From Kibdelosporangium philippinense (GTDB taxonomy: Bacteria > Actinomycetota > Actinomycetes > Mycobacteriales > Pseudonocardiaceae): 64,000 nt of DNA. The translations under genes and the position numbers were made by a program. Below, in pieces: positions 8,207-17,146 of the stretch. The notes below the pieces were generated by a model. The model was not told where the DNA came from. It was given only the letters and a program-made list of their open reading frames with translations, and did no database searches. The first letter of the stretch is position 1; each line of letters begins with the position of its first letter. The stretch spans positions 1,612,001 through 1,676,000 of the forward strand of contig NZ_JAJVCN010000001.1 in the NCBI RefSeq assembly GCF_021390435.2. The letters are read 5' to 3'.

Positions 8207-9089
8207 GAGCGTTATTCTGGCGACTTGATCACCTCAAAATAGGACAACGACCCCAGGCAAGTAAGATCGTTTTCCTCTCGCAGAAGACAACTTACAGGCG
8301 GGGTCGTTGCGTTATCAGTCTACTACAGGGCTTGCTGCTGACCAGATCCAGGAGCTTGTCGCGCGCATCTGGCAGATCATCCAATGCCATGAGAACCAAG
8401 CGTGGCCTCCGACCGTGGGACTGTATCGCGCTGTCGTGATCACTTTGGTGTACGTCCGACAGAATCTGAACCAGGCGGCCGTGGGCGATCTGTTCGGCGT
8501 CAGTCAGTCGACCGTATCGCGGATCTATCGAGGCATTCTCCCATTGATTGGGCAGGCCCTGTGCCTGCACATTCCAAACCTCAAGGAGGCCATCCGCGGC
8601 CGGCTCGTCCTGGTCGACGGAACCGATGTCCCGACCGGCAACCGTGCTGGTCACGAAGACAACTTCTCCGGCAAGCGGCGCCGCGCGGGGCTGAACATCC
8701 AGGTCGCCGCCGATACGGAGGGAGGCCTGCTGGGAATATCCGCCCCTCTGCCTGGCTCGATGCATGACCGGAAAGCGTTCGCCGAGTGTGACTGGGAAGA
8801 TCTTCTGGCCGAGACCTCAGTCATCGGTGCCCCTGCCTATCAGGGCACTCACACGATTACGCCTCGCAAAAAGCCAAAGGGCGGCGAGCTCTCGGCTGGC
8901 GACAAGGTGAACAATAAATTCATCTCCTCACTTCGATCCGCCGTCGAGCGATGTATCGCGCATATCAAGAACTGGAAGATGATTGCGACCGGCTATCGAG
9001 GACGCCTTTCCGAGCTCCCCAACATCATCCGGATCATCACATCGCTCGAGTTCTATCGACTCGGCTGGTAACCCTCATGAATAACGCTC
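8207..9089 (+). mobile_element. IS5-superfamily element in a secreted-protein gene
   Basis: An 883-bp element with 11-bp terminal inverted repeats: GAGCGTTATTC at the left and GAATAACGCTC at the right. TAT is duplicated at 8204-8206 and 9090-9092. It carries one transposase in the same orientation as the interrupted gene, so the downstream part could still be transcribed by readthrough. Confidence 0.88.
8307..9071 (+). CDS. DDE_Tnp_4-type transposase
   Basis: A 254-residue IS5-superfamily transposase. An N-terminal helix-turn-helix (LNQAAVGDLFGVSQSTVSRIYRG) is followed by a DDE domain: VLVDGTDVPTG (first Asp), SVIGAPAYQG (second acidic position replaced by a GAPAY pattern seen in this subgroup), and AVERCIAHIKNWK (Glu). 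The TTG at 8307 is the first usable start. It fills most of the element and looks intact. Confidence 0.85.
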   Translation: MRYQSTTGLAADQIQELVARIWQIIQCHENQAWPPTVGLYRAVVITLVYVRQNLNQAAVGDLFGVSQSTVSRIYRGILPLIGQALCLHIPNLKEAIRGRLVLVDGTDVPTGNRAGHEDNFSGKRRRAGLNIQVAADTEGGLLGISAPLPGSMHDRKAFAECDWEDLLAETSVIGAPAYQGTHTITPRKKPKGGELSAGDKVNNKFISSLRSAVERCIAHIKNWKMIATGYRGRLSELPNIIRIITSLEFYRLGW

Positions 9090-10134
9090 TATGGTGACGG
9101 CATTGCCGGTCAAGGTGACCTCGAATTTCGAGAACTATTGGGGTGTCAGCCTCAACCGGGACTGCGGGTTTTCTGAACCGCTGGCCAACGGGCAGGCCCT
9201 TTGGTTGTTCTGCGATACAGCGTGGACCGATTTCAACGGCAGCCACTTCATTCCAGGATCCACCGCGGCGGTCGGCCCGTACACTCCCGGCGAAGTCCCC
9301 ACCCAGTTGAACGAGTTGCCGACGCCGCCGGGCGCCCCGCCGACGCCGCCCTACAACGGCGGCCCGTCGCAATTCCTGCCCGCGCCACCAGGTCTGCTCA
9401 ATCCCAGTGGCGAGCCGTGCACGCCGAACATCGGCCAATACCCGGCTTCGTGGATCACTGGGATCGTGACCACCAGCCAGAACAACCTGCTGATCACCTA
9501 CGCGGATCTCTGCGTCACGCACACCGAGAAGCCGTTCTTCATCCAGGGATTCGGTATCGCCGAATACACGCCAACCACCAACACAGTGACCGCGCGGACG
9601 ACAGTGTTCTCCACGCCAGGAACCCAGCTGCCTGCCGCGAAGGTCCTCGGATCGCCGATCTACAACGGCGGGTTCCTCTATCTCTACGGCTTCGAATGCA
9701 CGAACTGGTTCAGCGGAGTCTGCGTCAACGGCGTCACGAACGTCGCCAGAACCGATTCCTGGCGTACAGCCGGGAATTACCAGTGGTACGGGCAGGGAGC
9801 GTTCGTCCACGACGACGCACAGGCGACCAACATCATTCCGTCGGCCGCTGCCGGGGTTTCGATCCACCGGTTCGGTGCCAATGGACTGCACGCCATCCTG
9901 CAGAAGGACCTCGGCGGCGGCTTCGAAGTCTGGCGAGCGGCCACCCCGGCTGGCCCGTGGTTCCAGCGTTCGACGGGCAAAGTCGCCTGCCAGGGCGGCA
10001 GCGGGCACGACTTGTGCCGAGCGCTGACCGGGCATCCCGAGCTGTCGACGGACACTCACATGATGGTCTCGTACTTCAACCCGGGAAGCGGTCACGTCGA
10101 GGCGGCGCTGTTCCCATGGGACTCAGTCGAATGA
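9090..10134 (+). pseudogene. Secreted protein, mature part, separated from its signal peptide
   Basis: Encodes about 347 residues rich in aromatic and Gly/Asn motifs (QALWLFCDTAWTDFNG, PASWITGIVTTSQNN, FLYLYGFECTNW). The pattern suggests a beta-propeller-like extracellular protein. I do not recognise a named family with confidence. A Pro-rich stretch lies near residues 72-100. An ATG at 9091 sits in the duplicated TAT/G junction and could give a cytoplasmic product, but the original start is at 8163. Compare the uninterrupted orthologue for function. Confidence 0.65.
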
Positions 10135-10770
10135 AAGCTTGCTCGGCTCGCCACGCTTGAGCGCGTCGACGTGCGCGGAGAGGTTGGTGCCGTCGCTCAA
10201 AGTGCCGCCCGCGATCAGGTGCTCGGTCAGCTTGGCCTCGGCTTCCTTCACCGCGTGTGCCGCGTCGAGCAAGTCCGAGACGCGATCGGGATCGACGACG
10301 AGGAGACCTTCTGAGTCGGCCAGGATCATGTCGCCTGGGTTCACGACCACCCCGCCACACGTCACCGGGATCTGCAGTTCGCCGAGCTTGCCGGTGGTGC
10401 CTGCCATCGGGGTGACGAACCGGCTGTAGATCGGCAGCTCGCAAGTCGACACGAAACCGATATCCCGGTAACCGGCGTCGACGATGATCCCGCCGAGGCC
10501 GCGCGTCAGTGCGCCACGAGCGAACATCTCACCGGCCAGCGCGAGTTCACGGGCGCCGCCGTCGACCACGATCACATCGCCTGGAGCTGCGGATTCGATG
10601 GCACGCAGGACGCCGAGGAAGTCCTCACGGCACCGCACGGTGTACGCGGGCCCGAAAATCCGTGGCTGCGCGGAGCGGAGCTTGATCGCGCTTTCCATCA
10701 CCCTGAGTGTCTTGTCCGCGTCGCAGATCGCGGTGGTGTCCACCTCGCGAAATCGTGCTGCCAGCGCCAT
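10123..10770 (-). CDS. RraA-like / HMG-CHA aldolase-type protein
   Basis: A 215-residue RraA-family protein, related to 4-hydroxy-4-methyl-2-oxoglutarate/4-carboxy-4-hydroxy-2-oxoadipate aldolases. Characteristic segments: VIVVDGGARELALAGEMFARGA, then GGIIVDAGYRD with the Arg-Asp pair, and GGVVVNPGDMILADSEGLLVV. ATG 10770 is chosen because AGGAGGACC lies 3-10 bases upstream. It overlaps the end of the convergent secreted-protein gene by 12 bp. Family members are either class II aldolases or RNase E modulators; the metal-site residues favour the former. Confidence 0.82.
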   Translation of the reverse strand: MALAARFREVDTTAICDADKTLRVMESAIKLRSAQPRIFGPAYTVRCREDFLGVLRAIESAAPGDVIVVDGGARELALAGEMFARGALTRGLGGIIVDAGYRDIGFVSTCELPIYSRFVTPMAGTTGKLGELQIPVTCGGVVVNPGDMILADSEGLLVVDPDRVSDLLDAAHAVKEAEAKLTEHLIAGGTLSDGTNLSAHVDALKRGEPSKLSFD

Positions 10771-10844
10771 CGGTCCTCCTGGTTTGCTGCTCGACGAACA
10801 GGCTAAGCCGGACGCACGGTAGCTTGGAGCCCGGAAGGTCATCT

Positions 10845-12017
10845 TTGTCCGGAAGGTCACTGTCCTTGTTCTTTTTGTTGCTCGGTGTGCCTGCCGCGCT
10901 CGCTCACTATTACCTCTGGCGAAGACTCGTGCGAGACACGACGCTCACGGGGAGCCGAGGCAGGCTGTACGGAACTGTGGCGCTGGCCGGCGCCTTCGTG
11001 ATGATGTTGGCCGCCCTGTTGCTCCAGCGGGATGTCGCGGTCCTGGCGTGGCCAGGATTCATGTGGCTCGCGCTGATGTTCTACCTGACGCTCGTGATGG
11101 GCGTGCTGGAAATCCCGAGGCTGCTGGTCAATCGCCGCGTCAAGGCGCCCGCGCTGGTCGGCGCGGACGAGCCGGACGCGGTCCCGCTGCCGAGCAGGCG
11201 CGTGTTCGTCGCCCGGTCCTTCGCCGTGGCAGGCGGGATCACGGCGGGCAGCATCGTCGGCTACGGCGCGACCAAAGCCCTCGGTCCGCCCGAGATCACG
11301 TCGGTTCCCGTGCCGATCCGTCGGCTCGACCCGTCGCTCAGCGGCTTCCGGATCGTGGTGGTCAGCGACATCTACATAGGGCCGCTCGCCGGGCGCGGAC
11401 ACACCGAGCGCATCGTCCGCATGATCAACGAGCAGCAGCCGGACCTGGTCGCGGTGGTTGGCGACCTGGTCGATGGAAGCGTCGACCGGCTCGGCGAGGC
11501 AGCGGCACCACTGCGTGACCTGGTCAGCAAGCACGGCAGCTTCTTCGTCACCGGTAACCACGAGTACTACTCCGGCTACGAGCCATGGCTGGCCGAACTC
11601 GAGCGCCTCGGCGTGAACCCGCTGCGTAATGAACGACTGGCCATCGAACGCGGCGGCGCCAGCTTCGACCTCGCCGGTGTCAACGACGTCGCGGGCCGCC
11701 AGTTCGAAGACGGTCCGGACATCGCGAAAGCCCTGGCAGGCCGCAACACCGCCAACCCCGTTGTGCTGCTGGCACACCAGCCGATCCAGGTCGAACAAGC
11801 CTCGCAGCACGGCGTCGACCTTCAGTTGTCCGGGCACACGCACGGCGGCCAGATGTTCCCCTTCCACCTGGCGGTTCCGCTGCAGCAGCCGGTCACCGCA
11901 GGTCTTGAGAAGATCGACGACACGTGGGTCTACGTCACCCGAGGCGCCGGATTCTGGGGCCCGCCAGTGCGAGTGGGCGCGCCGCCGGAGATCTCGATGA
12001 TCGAGCTGACCACATAG
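10845..12017 (+). CDS. Membrane-anchored metallophosphoesterase
   Basis: A calcineurin-like phosphoesterase of the YkuE type. N-terminal membrane helices (about residues 5-95) precede a Tat-like RRVFVARSFAVAGG segment, then the catalytic domain: VVVSDIYIGPLAGRG, VVGDLVDGSVDRL, FFVTGNHEYYSGY, LLAHQP, LSGHTHGGQMFP. The first motif normally reads D-x-H; here the His is Tyr, removing one expected metal ligand. The start is uncertain: TTG 10845 (GGAAGG upstream) or TTG 10866. DUF4184 follows after 4 bp, so they are probably one operon. Confidence 0.85.
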   Translation: MSGRSLSLFFLLLGVPAALAHYYLWRRLVRDTTLTGSRGRLYGTVALAGAFVMMLAALLLQRDVAVLAWPGFMWLALMFYLTLVMGVLEIPRLLVNRRVKAPALVGADEPDAVPLPSRRVFVARSFAVAGGITAGSIVGYGATKALGPPEITSVPVPIRRLDPSLSGFRIVVVSDIYIGPLAGRGHTERIVRMINEQQPDLVAVVGDLVDGSVDRLGEAAAPLRDLVSKHGSFFVTGNHEYYSGYEPWLAELERLGVNPLRNERLAIERGGASFDLAGVNDVAGRQFEDGPDIAKALAGRNTANPVVLLAHQPIQVEQASQHGVDLQLSGHTHGGQMFPFHLAVPLQQPVTAGLEKIDDTWVYVTRGAGFWGPPVRVGAPPEISMIELTT

Positions 12018-12021
12018 GACG

Positions 12022-12750
12022 ATGCCCTTCACGCTGGCGCATCCGGCCGCCGTCCTGCCCTTCAAACGCTGGCTATGGTTTCCCGCGCTCGCCGCGGGAG
12101 CCATGGCGCCGGATGTCGCCTACTACCTGCCGTTGCCGATCGACACGCACGCGCTTGTCAGCGTGGTCACCGTCGACGTGGTCGTGGGCGCGCTGATGGT
12201 CCTCGTAGCGTGGGTGGCTCAACGCCCGTTCCTGGCGTTGTGCGGTGACGGTGTCCGCCGCCGAGCAAACGGAATGAAGGCGCCCACGTTGCCAATCCTT
12301 GCGGCCTCACTGGTGGTGGGCGCGGCGACGCACGTGGTGTGGGACGCCTTCACGCACACGCACGGGTTCATCGTTCAGAACTGGTCGCTGATGCGGATCT
12401 CTGTGGTCGGGCCGCATCGGCTGTACAACGTCTTCGGATACGTCTCCGCGATCGGCGGGATGCTCATCCTGGGGATTGTGCTGCGTCGCTGGTATCGCCG
12501 GACGCCACCGAGCGAGCCGCGTCGGCCTGCGGCGCGGCGCAAACCCTGGATCTTCGCGGGCATCGGGGCGGCGACAGTCGCGGGCGCGGTCATCGCGCTG
12601 GCTGACCTGGTGAGCCAGGTCAGCACTTACGACTGGGTACGCCAGTTGCTGCTCGGCAGCATCCAGGGCGCCGTGGCTGCGTTCGCGTTGTACGTGCTGG
12701 CGTTCTACGTCGTCAAGCCAAAGTCCGCTATGTGGACGCGCTGGAAGTAA
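12022..12750 (+). CDS. DUF4184-family membrane protein
   Basis: A 242-residue protein opening with the DUF4184 signature MPFTLAHPAAVLPF and a PDVAYYLPL segment. Several membrane helices follow, and an HVVWDAFTHTHGF motif whose His/Asp pattern recalls membrane hydrolases of the YdjM type. Function is undefined. It starts 4 bp after the metallophosphoesterase stop and ends 26 bp before the likely sulfite-oxidase start, so the three probably form one transcript. Confidence 0.8.
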   Translation: MPFTLAHPAAVLPFKRWLWFPALAAGAMAPDVAYYLPLPIDTHALVSVVTVDVVVGALMVLVAWVAQRPFLALCGDGVRRRANGMKAPTLPILAASLVVGAATHVVWDAFTHTHGFIVQNWSLMRISVVGPHRLYNVFGYVSAIGGMLILGIVLRRWYRRTPPSEPRRPAARRKPWIFAGIGAATVAGAVIALADLVSQVSTYDWVRQLLLGSIQGAVAAFALYVLAFYVVKPKSAMWTRWK

Positions 12751-12776
12751 CCGGCGGCGGGCCAGAGACTGCCCGC

Positions 12777-14000
12777 ATGCTGACCGACGAGTCGACATAC
12801 GACCAAACGCGACACCAGCAATGGCTAGCGGGCCAGGCACGTGGCGTGTCCCGCCGTACCGTGCTCAGGATGTCGGCCCTGGCCGGGACCGCATTGGCCG
12901 TTGGGACACCAGAAACAGCGTCCGCGGCCGGTCCGATCGTGAAACCGCTGCCTCCTGAGCTGTTCGAGGTCTACGGAACCAACGCGGAAACCCGGTGGGA
13001 ATCGTTGAGCGGTCAGGGATACCTCACGCCGATCGACCGGTTCTTCGTGCGCAACCACACATCCACGCCCACGATCGACGCGAACACGTGGCGGCTCAGG
13101 GTGTTCGGCAGTGGACTGCGCCACGGACCCGTCGAGTTCAGCTATCGCGAACTGCGTCGCATGCCAACCGAGACCACGACGGCGTTCATCGAATGCGCGG
13201 GCAACGGCCGCAGTTACTACACCAGCCAGCAAGGGCAGCAAGTGGCTGGCACGCCATGGAAACTCGGTGCGATCGGCGTCGCACGATGGCGCGGCGTCAA
13301 ACTGTCGACCGTGCTCGCCAGAGCCGGGCTCAGCAGGAACGCGGTCGACGTGCTGCCGTCCGGGCTTGACGCCGACTTCGTGACCGGCGGCGTCAACCTC
13401 GGCAGGGTCCGCAGGCCGCTGCCGATCGACAAAGCGCTGGACGACGTGCTCCTGGCGTACGAGATGAATGGCCAGCCGCTGCCGCCCGACCACGGGTTCC
13501 CGGTCCGGCTGGTGGTCCCGTCCTGGGTGGGAATCTCGTCGATCAAGTGGCTCGGCGAGATCGAAGTATCCGAGACGCCGCTCGTGTCGCCGTGGAGCAC
13601 GCAGTTCTACCGGCTCATCGGCCCCACTTACCCAGCCGAGGGCACAGTGGTCGCATGCCAGGTCGTCAAGAGCGCGTTCGAACTGGCTCGTGGCGCGACC
13701 TTGCAAGCAGGGCAGCGGCACATATTGCGCGGCCGTTCGTGGTCAGGCAACGGCCGGATCTGCAAGGTCGACGTCAGCGTGGACGGCGTCCACTGGCATC
13801 CCGCCAAGCCAACAAGCTACGCGCACGAGCGCGCCTGGCTGCAATGGGAATTCCCGTGGCACCCCAAGCAATCGGGCGCTTACGCGCTTCGCGCACGGGC
13901 AACCGATTCCACCGGCGTGACTCAGCCTGACGTCACGCCGTACAACACGCAGGGCTACCTGTTCGACGCGATCGTGCCGCATCCGGTCACTGTGGTTTGA
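12777..14000 (+). CDS. Tat-exported molybdopterin (sulfite-oxidase-type) oxidoreductase
   Basis: About 407 residues. A Tat signal (SRRTVLRMSALAGTALAVG, twin Arg at 26-27) is followed by the sulfite-oxidase molybdopterin domain, including TAFIECAGNGRSYY with the candidate Mo-ligand cysteine, LVVPSWVGISSIKWLGEI, and the C-terminal Mo-co dimerisation domain (GRSWSGNGRICKVDVSVDG). There is no heme domain. ATG 12777 is chosen since it places the Tat motif normally; a GTG at 12732 would overlap the preceding gene. It probably oxidises an exported S- or N-containing substrate. Confidence 0.88.
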   Translation: MLTDESTYDQTRHQQWLAGQARGVSRRTVLRMSALAGTALAVGTPETASAAGPIVKPLPPELFEVYGTNAETRWESLSGQGYLTPIDRFFVRNHTSTPTIDANTWRLRVFGSGLRHGPVEFSYRELRRMPTETTTAFIECAGNGRSYYTSQQGQQVAGTPWKLGAIGVARWRGVKLSTVLARAGLSRNAVDVLPSGLDADFVTGGVNLGRVRRPLPIDKALDDVLLAYEMNGQPLPPDHGFPVRLVVPSWVGISSIKWLGEIEVSETPLVSPWSTQFYRLIGPTYPAEGTVVACQVVKSAFELARGATLQAGQRHILRGRSWSGNGRICKVDVSVDGVHWHPAKPTSYAHERAWLQWEFPWHPKQSGAYALRARATDSTGVTQPDVTPYNTQGYLFDAIVPHPVTVV

Positions 14001-14532
14001 ACTCCGCTGGCCCGTCGAAGCCGAAGAATTTCAGCGCGGCCTCCTCGTGCAATGAGAACGCGAGTCCACGCGGACCGAAGATCACGCCGCGCTCGGACGC
14101 CTCGCTGTTCGGCGTGAAAGGTGGCAAATCGGCCGCTTGAACCTCGGGAGCGACCGAGAAAAGCAGTACGTGCCGTGGATCCGGCTCGGTCGAGGTGAAC
14201 CACAGCGGCCGCAGGGTCGCCGAGTCCACGAGCATCCCGGCCTCCTCGCACAGCTCGCGCGCGCCCGCCTGCTGCCACGTCTCGCCTTGGTCGACGAAGC
14301 CGCCGACCAGCGCGAGCTGCCCGACCGGCGGGATGGATCGCCGCACCACGAGCAGACCGGTCCGGGAACCGTCCTTGACCGGCACGAGGACGATGGCGAC
14401 CGGTGTCGGGTTCGCCCACGTCTGCATGCCGCATCCAGGGCAGACGCGGGGATAGGTGGACGTGTCGGTGTAGGCGGTCCCGCAGGATGAGCAGTAGGCG
14501 TCGCGCTTCATGACGTGCAACCTAGTGGTCAC
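13987..14532 (-). CDS. NUDIX hydrolase with zinc ribbon
   Basis: A 181-residue NUDIX protein of the NudC-like layout. An N-terminal zinc ribbon (YCSSCGTAY ... CPGCGMQTWANP) precedes a perfect NUDIX box GGFVDQGETWQQAGARELCEEAG (split here as GGFVDQGETWQQAGA plus RELCEEAG), matching G-x5-E-x7-RE-U-x-EE-x-G. It hydrolyses a nucleoside-diphosphate-linked compound; substrate is not known. It overlaps the convergent oxidoreductase gene by 14 bp. ATG 14511 is an alternative start. Confidence 0.88.
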   Translation of the reverse strand: MTTRLHVMKRDAYCSSCGTAYTDTSTYPRVCPGCGMQTWANPTPVAIVLVPVKDGSRTGLLVVRRSIPPVGQLALVGGFVDQGETWQQAGARELCEEAGMLVDSATLRPLWFTSTEPDPRHVLLFSVAPEVQAADLPPFTPNSEASERGVIFGPRGLAFSLHEEAALKFFGFDGPAEFKPQ

Positions 14533-14597
14533 GATCGGAAGTCTGTCGGGGGTCTCGACGGCCCAGCTTCCCGCTAGGAGGCCGCTGAATAATCGGC

Positions 14598-16232
14598 GTG
14601 TCGCCCCAGGATGTGGGTTTGAGCTGGGAGAATCGTTTCATGCAGGGTGTGGAGCGTGGTGATCGGGAGCTGCTGGACGCGGAGGCGCTGGTCGGTCATC
14701 TGGTCCCGGCGGGGAGCATGTTCGCGTTCCTGGCCGGGCATCGCCGGAATCTGTTCCCCGATGGAGAGTTCGAGGATCTGTTCCCCTCGGGCAAGGGACG
14801 GCCCTCGATCCCGGCGTCGGTGATGGCCTCCATCCTGGTGTTGCAGACCCTGCATGATCTCTCGGATCGGGAGACCGCTGAGGCGGCCCGGTGTGACCTG
14901 CGGTGGAAGGTCGCGACCGGGATGGCATTGGACGACAAGGGATTCGACCCCTCGACGCTGGTGTACTGGCGCAAACGACTGGCCACCTCGGGGCGGCCGC
15001 ATCGGATCAACGACGCGGTGCGCACGGTCGTCGAGGAGACCGGGATCCTGCGTGGCCGCCGCAAGCGGGCGGTGGATTCCACGATCCTGGCCGACGCGGT
15101 CGCCACCCAGGACACCATCACCCAGCTGATCTCGGCGATCCGGCGGGTGGATCGGCAGGTGCCCGGCGCGGCGGGGCAGATCGCGAAGGTGTGTACCGGC
15201 CATGACTACAGTCGGCCGGACAAGCCGAGGATCGACTGGGACGACCCGGCCGCCAGGGACGCGCTGGTCTCCGCGCTGGTCAACGATGCGAACGCGCTGG
15301 TGGCGGCGCTGGCCGATACCGAACTGGAAGGCGACGCGGAGTTCGCGTTGGCGTTGCTGGCGTTGGTCGCCGGTCAGGATGTCGAGCCCGCCGAGGGCAG
15401 TGACGGCACTGATGGGCGGTGGCGGATCGCCCGCAAGGTCGCCCCGGACCGGGTGGTGTCCACAGTGGATCCGGATGCGCGGCATACCCGCAAGTCCCCG
15501 GAGAACCGGCGGGACGGGTATCGGGCGCACGTGGCGGCCGAGCCCGAGACCGGGATCGTCACCGACGAGAAGGTGACCACGGCCGCCGGCACGGAGAACT
15601 CCGACCCCGCTGTGGCCGAGGAGTTCCTCGACGCCGAGGACGGCAAGCGCGCGTGGTACGGCGATTCCGCCTATGGCACAGGGGATCTACGCGGTGGGAT
15701 CGACGATGCCGGGCATGAGGCGGTGATCAAGCCCAAGCCGCTGCGGGCTCCGGTCGAGGGCGGATTCACCGTGGACGACTTCACCGTGGACGACTTCACC
15801 GTGGACGACTTCACCGTGGACGAGCAAGCGGGCACGGTCACCTGCCCCAACGACATCACCCGCCCGATCAGCCGGACCCGGGTCGCCACCTTTGGCGCTC
15901 TCTGTCGTGCCTGCTCACTGCGTGCACAGTGCACCACGTCCAAGACCGGCCGTAAAATCGTTCTGCACCCACGAGATGACCTGCTGCGCCAAGCCCGACG
16001 CGACTGGGCGGACAAGCCCGAACTGCGCGAGAGCTACAGGACGTTCCGCCCCAACGTGGAACGGGTCATCTCCCAGATCGCCAGCCGCGGTGGCCGACGT
16101 CTCAAACTCCGATATCTAGGCACCGGCAAGAACAACGCCTGGCTCAAACGCCGCACCGCAGCCTTGAACCTCCGCAACCTCATCGGTCGCGGCCTGACCC
16201 ATACGGCGGGCGCTTGGACCCTGGCTACCTGA
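14598..16232 (+). CDS. IS1182-family transposase
   Basis: A 544-residue transposase. The N-terminal DUF772-type domain (LFPSGKGRPSIPASVMASIL, DRETAEAARCDLRWKVATG) leads into a DDE core with RRKRAVDSTILADAVA (Asp), RAWYGDSAYGTGDLR (Asp) and a C-terminal LRESYRTFRPNVERVISQI (Glu). A Cys cluster (LCRACSLRAQCTT) near the end is typical of the family. An in-frame 15-bp repeat at 15765-15824 adds four FTVDD copies, which looks like a recent expansion. Otherwise intact. Confidence 0.92.
   Translation: MSPQDVGLSWENRFMQGVERGDRELLDAEALVGHLVPAGSMFAFLAGHRRNLFPDGEFEDLFPSGKGRPSIPASVMASILVLQTLHDLSDRETAEAARCDLRWKVATGMALDDKGFDPSTLVYWRKRLATSGRPHRINDAVRTVVEETGILRGRRKRAVDSTILADAVATQDTITQLISAIRRVDRQVPGAAGQIAKVCTGHDYSRPDKPRIDWDDPAARDALVSALVNDANALVAALADTELEGDAEFALALLALVAGQDVEPAEGSDGTDGRWRIARKVAPDRVVSTVDPDARHTRKSPENRRDGYRAHVAAEPETGIVTDEKVTTAAGTENSDPAVAEEFLDAEDGKRAWYGDSAYGTGDLRGGIDDAGHEAVIKPKPLRAPVEGGFTVDDFTVDDFTVDDFTVDEQAGTVTCPNDITRPISRTRVATFGALCRACSLRAQCTTSKTGRKIVLHPRDDLLRQARRDWADKPELRESYRTFRPNVERVISQIASRGGRRLKLRYLGTGKNNAWLKRRTAALNLRNLIGRGLTHTAGAWTLAT
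15765..15824 (+). repeat. 15-bp tandem repeat inside the transposase
   Basis: Four head-to-tail copies of TTCACCGTGGACGAC (last base of the fourth is G), encoding FTVDD x4. In frame, so the protein is only lengthened. Confidence 0.95.
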
Positions 16233-16430
16233 GGGAAACCACGGCCCAACCCCCAGTCTTGGGAGTTGTGAACCTCGTCGAGCAACCGCCCTGGGCTCCC
16301 TGAACGCCCAGCATCACCCATAATCAGCAAGGCCCAGGTCCTCGCCTGCCATCACTCGGTGACAACCAACCCGCAAACCACCCTAATTCAGCGGCCTCCT
16401 AGCCAGATTTTCCTCTGGGCAGCACCGGCC

Positions 16431-16465
16431 AAGGGGGCCGGTACAACACCGGTACCGGCCCCTTT
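16431..16465. terminator. Strong hairpin
   Basis: A 14-bp stem, AAGGGGGCCGGTAC pairing with GTACCGGCCCCTTT (one G-T pair), around a 7-nt loop. Only a short T run follows on the plus strand. Before the IS arrived it lay between the NUDIX and TetR genes. It could be a weak terminator or a structural element. Confidence 0.45.
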
Positions 16466-16539
16466 GCCCGGCACACTCAGCGAAAACCTTGGATCCGCCG
16501 AATACCCCCAAACGAACTTCCGATCGCAACCATTAGCGC

Positions 16540-16576
16540 GTTTGACAAACTCAAGACGACTGGTCACATTGGGGGT
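16540..16576 (+). promoter_or_regulatory. Promoter with overlapping operator for the TetR gene
   Basis: GTTTGACAAAC (16540-16550) is a perfect 11-bp palindrome that contains a TTGACA -35 hexamer; CACATT about 17 bp later is a possible -10. An operator over the -35 box suits autorepression by the TetR encoded at 16577. Confidence 0.45.
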
Positions 16577-17146
16577 ATGCCCAGGGCGAGTGTTCGTGAG
16601 GTCATCGTAGAGACGGCCGTGCAGGAGATTCACAAGTACGGCTACGCGGCGTGCTCGGTCGATACGATCACCAAGGCCGCGGGCGTGCCGAAAGGCTCCT
16701 TCTACAACCACTTCAAGAGCAAGGAAGACCTCGGCGCGGAGGTCGTCCGCCGGTATGCCGCCGAGTCCGAGTGGAACCGCACGACGCCGGGACTGTCACC
16801 GCTTGAGCGGCTCAGGGCGCGTTTCACCACGATGAAGGACATCCTGATCGGCAACGAGTACACCCGAGGCTGCCTGATCGGAAACATGGCCGCCGAGCGT
16901 GCCGACCACAGCGACGTCATCAGGACGCAGGTCGCCCTCAGCCTCACCTCGTGGTCCGACGGAATCACCGAGGAGATCGAACAGGCACAGGCCGCGGGTG
17001 AGATCAGCGAAAAGCTGGACGCCCGTCAACTCGGCCGGTTCGTCCTGAACGCATGGGAAGGCACGTTGCTGCGGGCGAAAGCCGACAAGAACACCCAACC
17101 GATCGAGGACTTCTTCACGGTCGTGTTCGACACGGTCCTGCGGTAG
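16577..17146 (+). CDS. TetR-family regulator
   Basis: A 189-residue TetR protein. The HTH is clear (VDTITKAAGVPKGSFYNHFKSKEDL) and the C-terminal domain (YTRGCLIGNMAAERADHSDVIR) is of the AcuR/YxaF-like type. It ends exactly where the convergent PobA-like gene ends (no gap). Its targets are probably itself and a nearby gene; the effector is unknown. Confidence 0.88.
   Translation: MPRASVREVIVETAVQEIHKYGYAACSVDTITKAAGVPKGSFYNHFKSKEDLGAEVVRRYAAESEWNRTTPGLSPLERLRARFTTMKDILIGNEYTRGCLIGNMAAERADHSDVIRTQVALSLTSWSDGITEEIEQAQAAGEISEKLDARQLGRFVLNAWEGTLLRAKADKNTQPIEDFFTVVFDTVLR

Larger units (their letters stand above)
14578..16398 (+). mobile_element. IS1182-type insertion sequence
   Basis: An 1821-bp element. 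Ends GAGGCCGCTGAATAATCGG and (reverse complement, right) GAGGCCGCTGAATTAGGGT share a 14-bp terminal inverted repeat. The 4-bp palindrome CTAG is duplicated at 14574-14577 and 16399-16402. It is inserted between the NUDIX gene and a TetR gene without breaking a recognisable reading frame. Confidence 0.9.

Noticed and set aside
9037-10095. Long open frame on the minus strand opposite the secreted protein
   Set aside because: Composition is Arg/Gly-rich shadow coding with no domain; the plus-strand frame encodes an interpretable protein continuous with a signal peptide.
10857-12104. 415-codon minus-strand frame
   Set aside because: It lies opposite the metallophosphoesterase whose motifs are clear; the minus frame has no recognisable domain.
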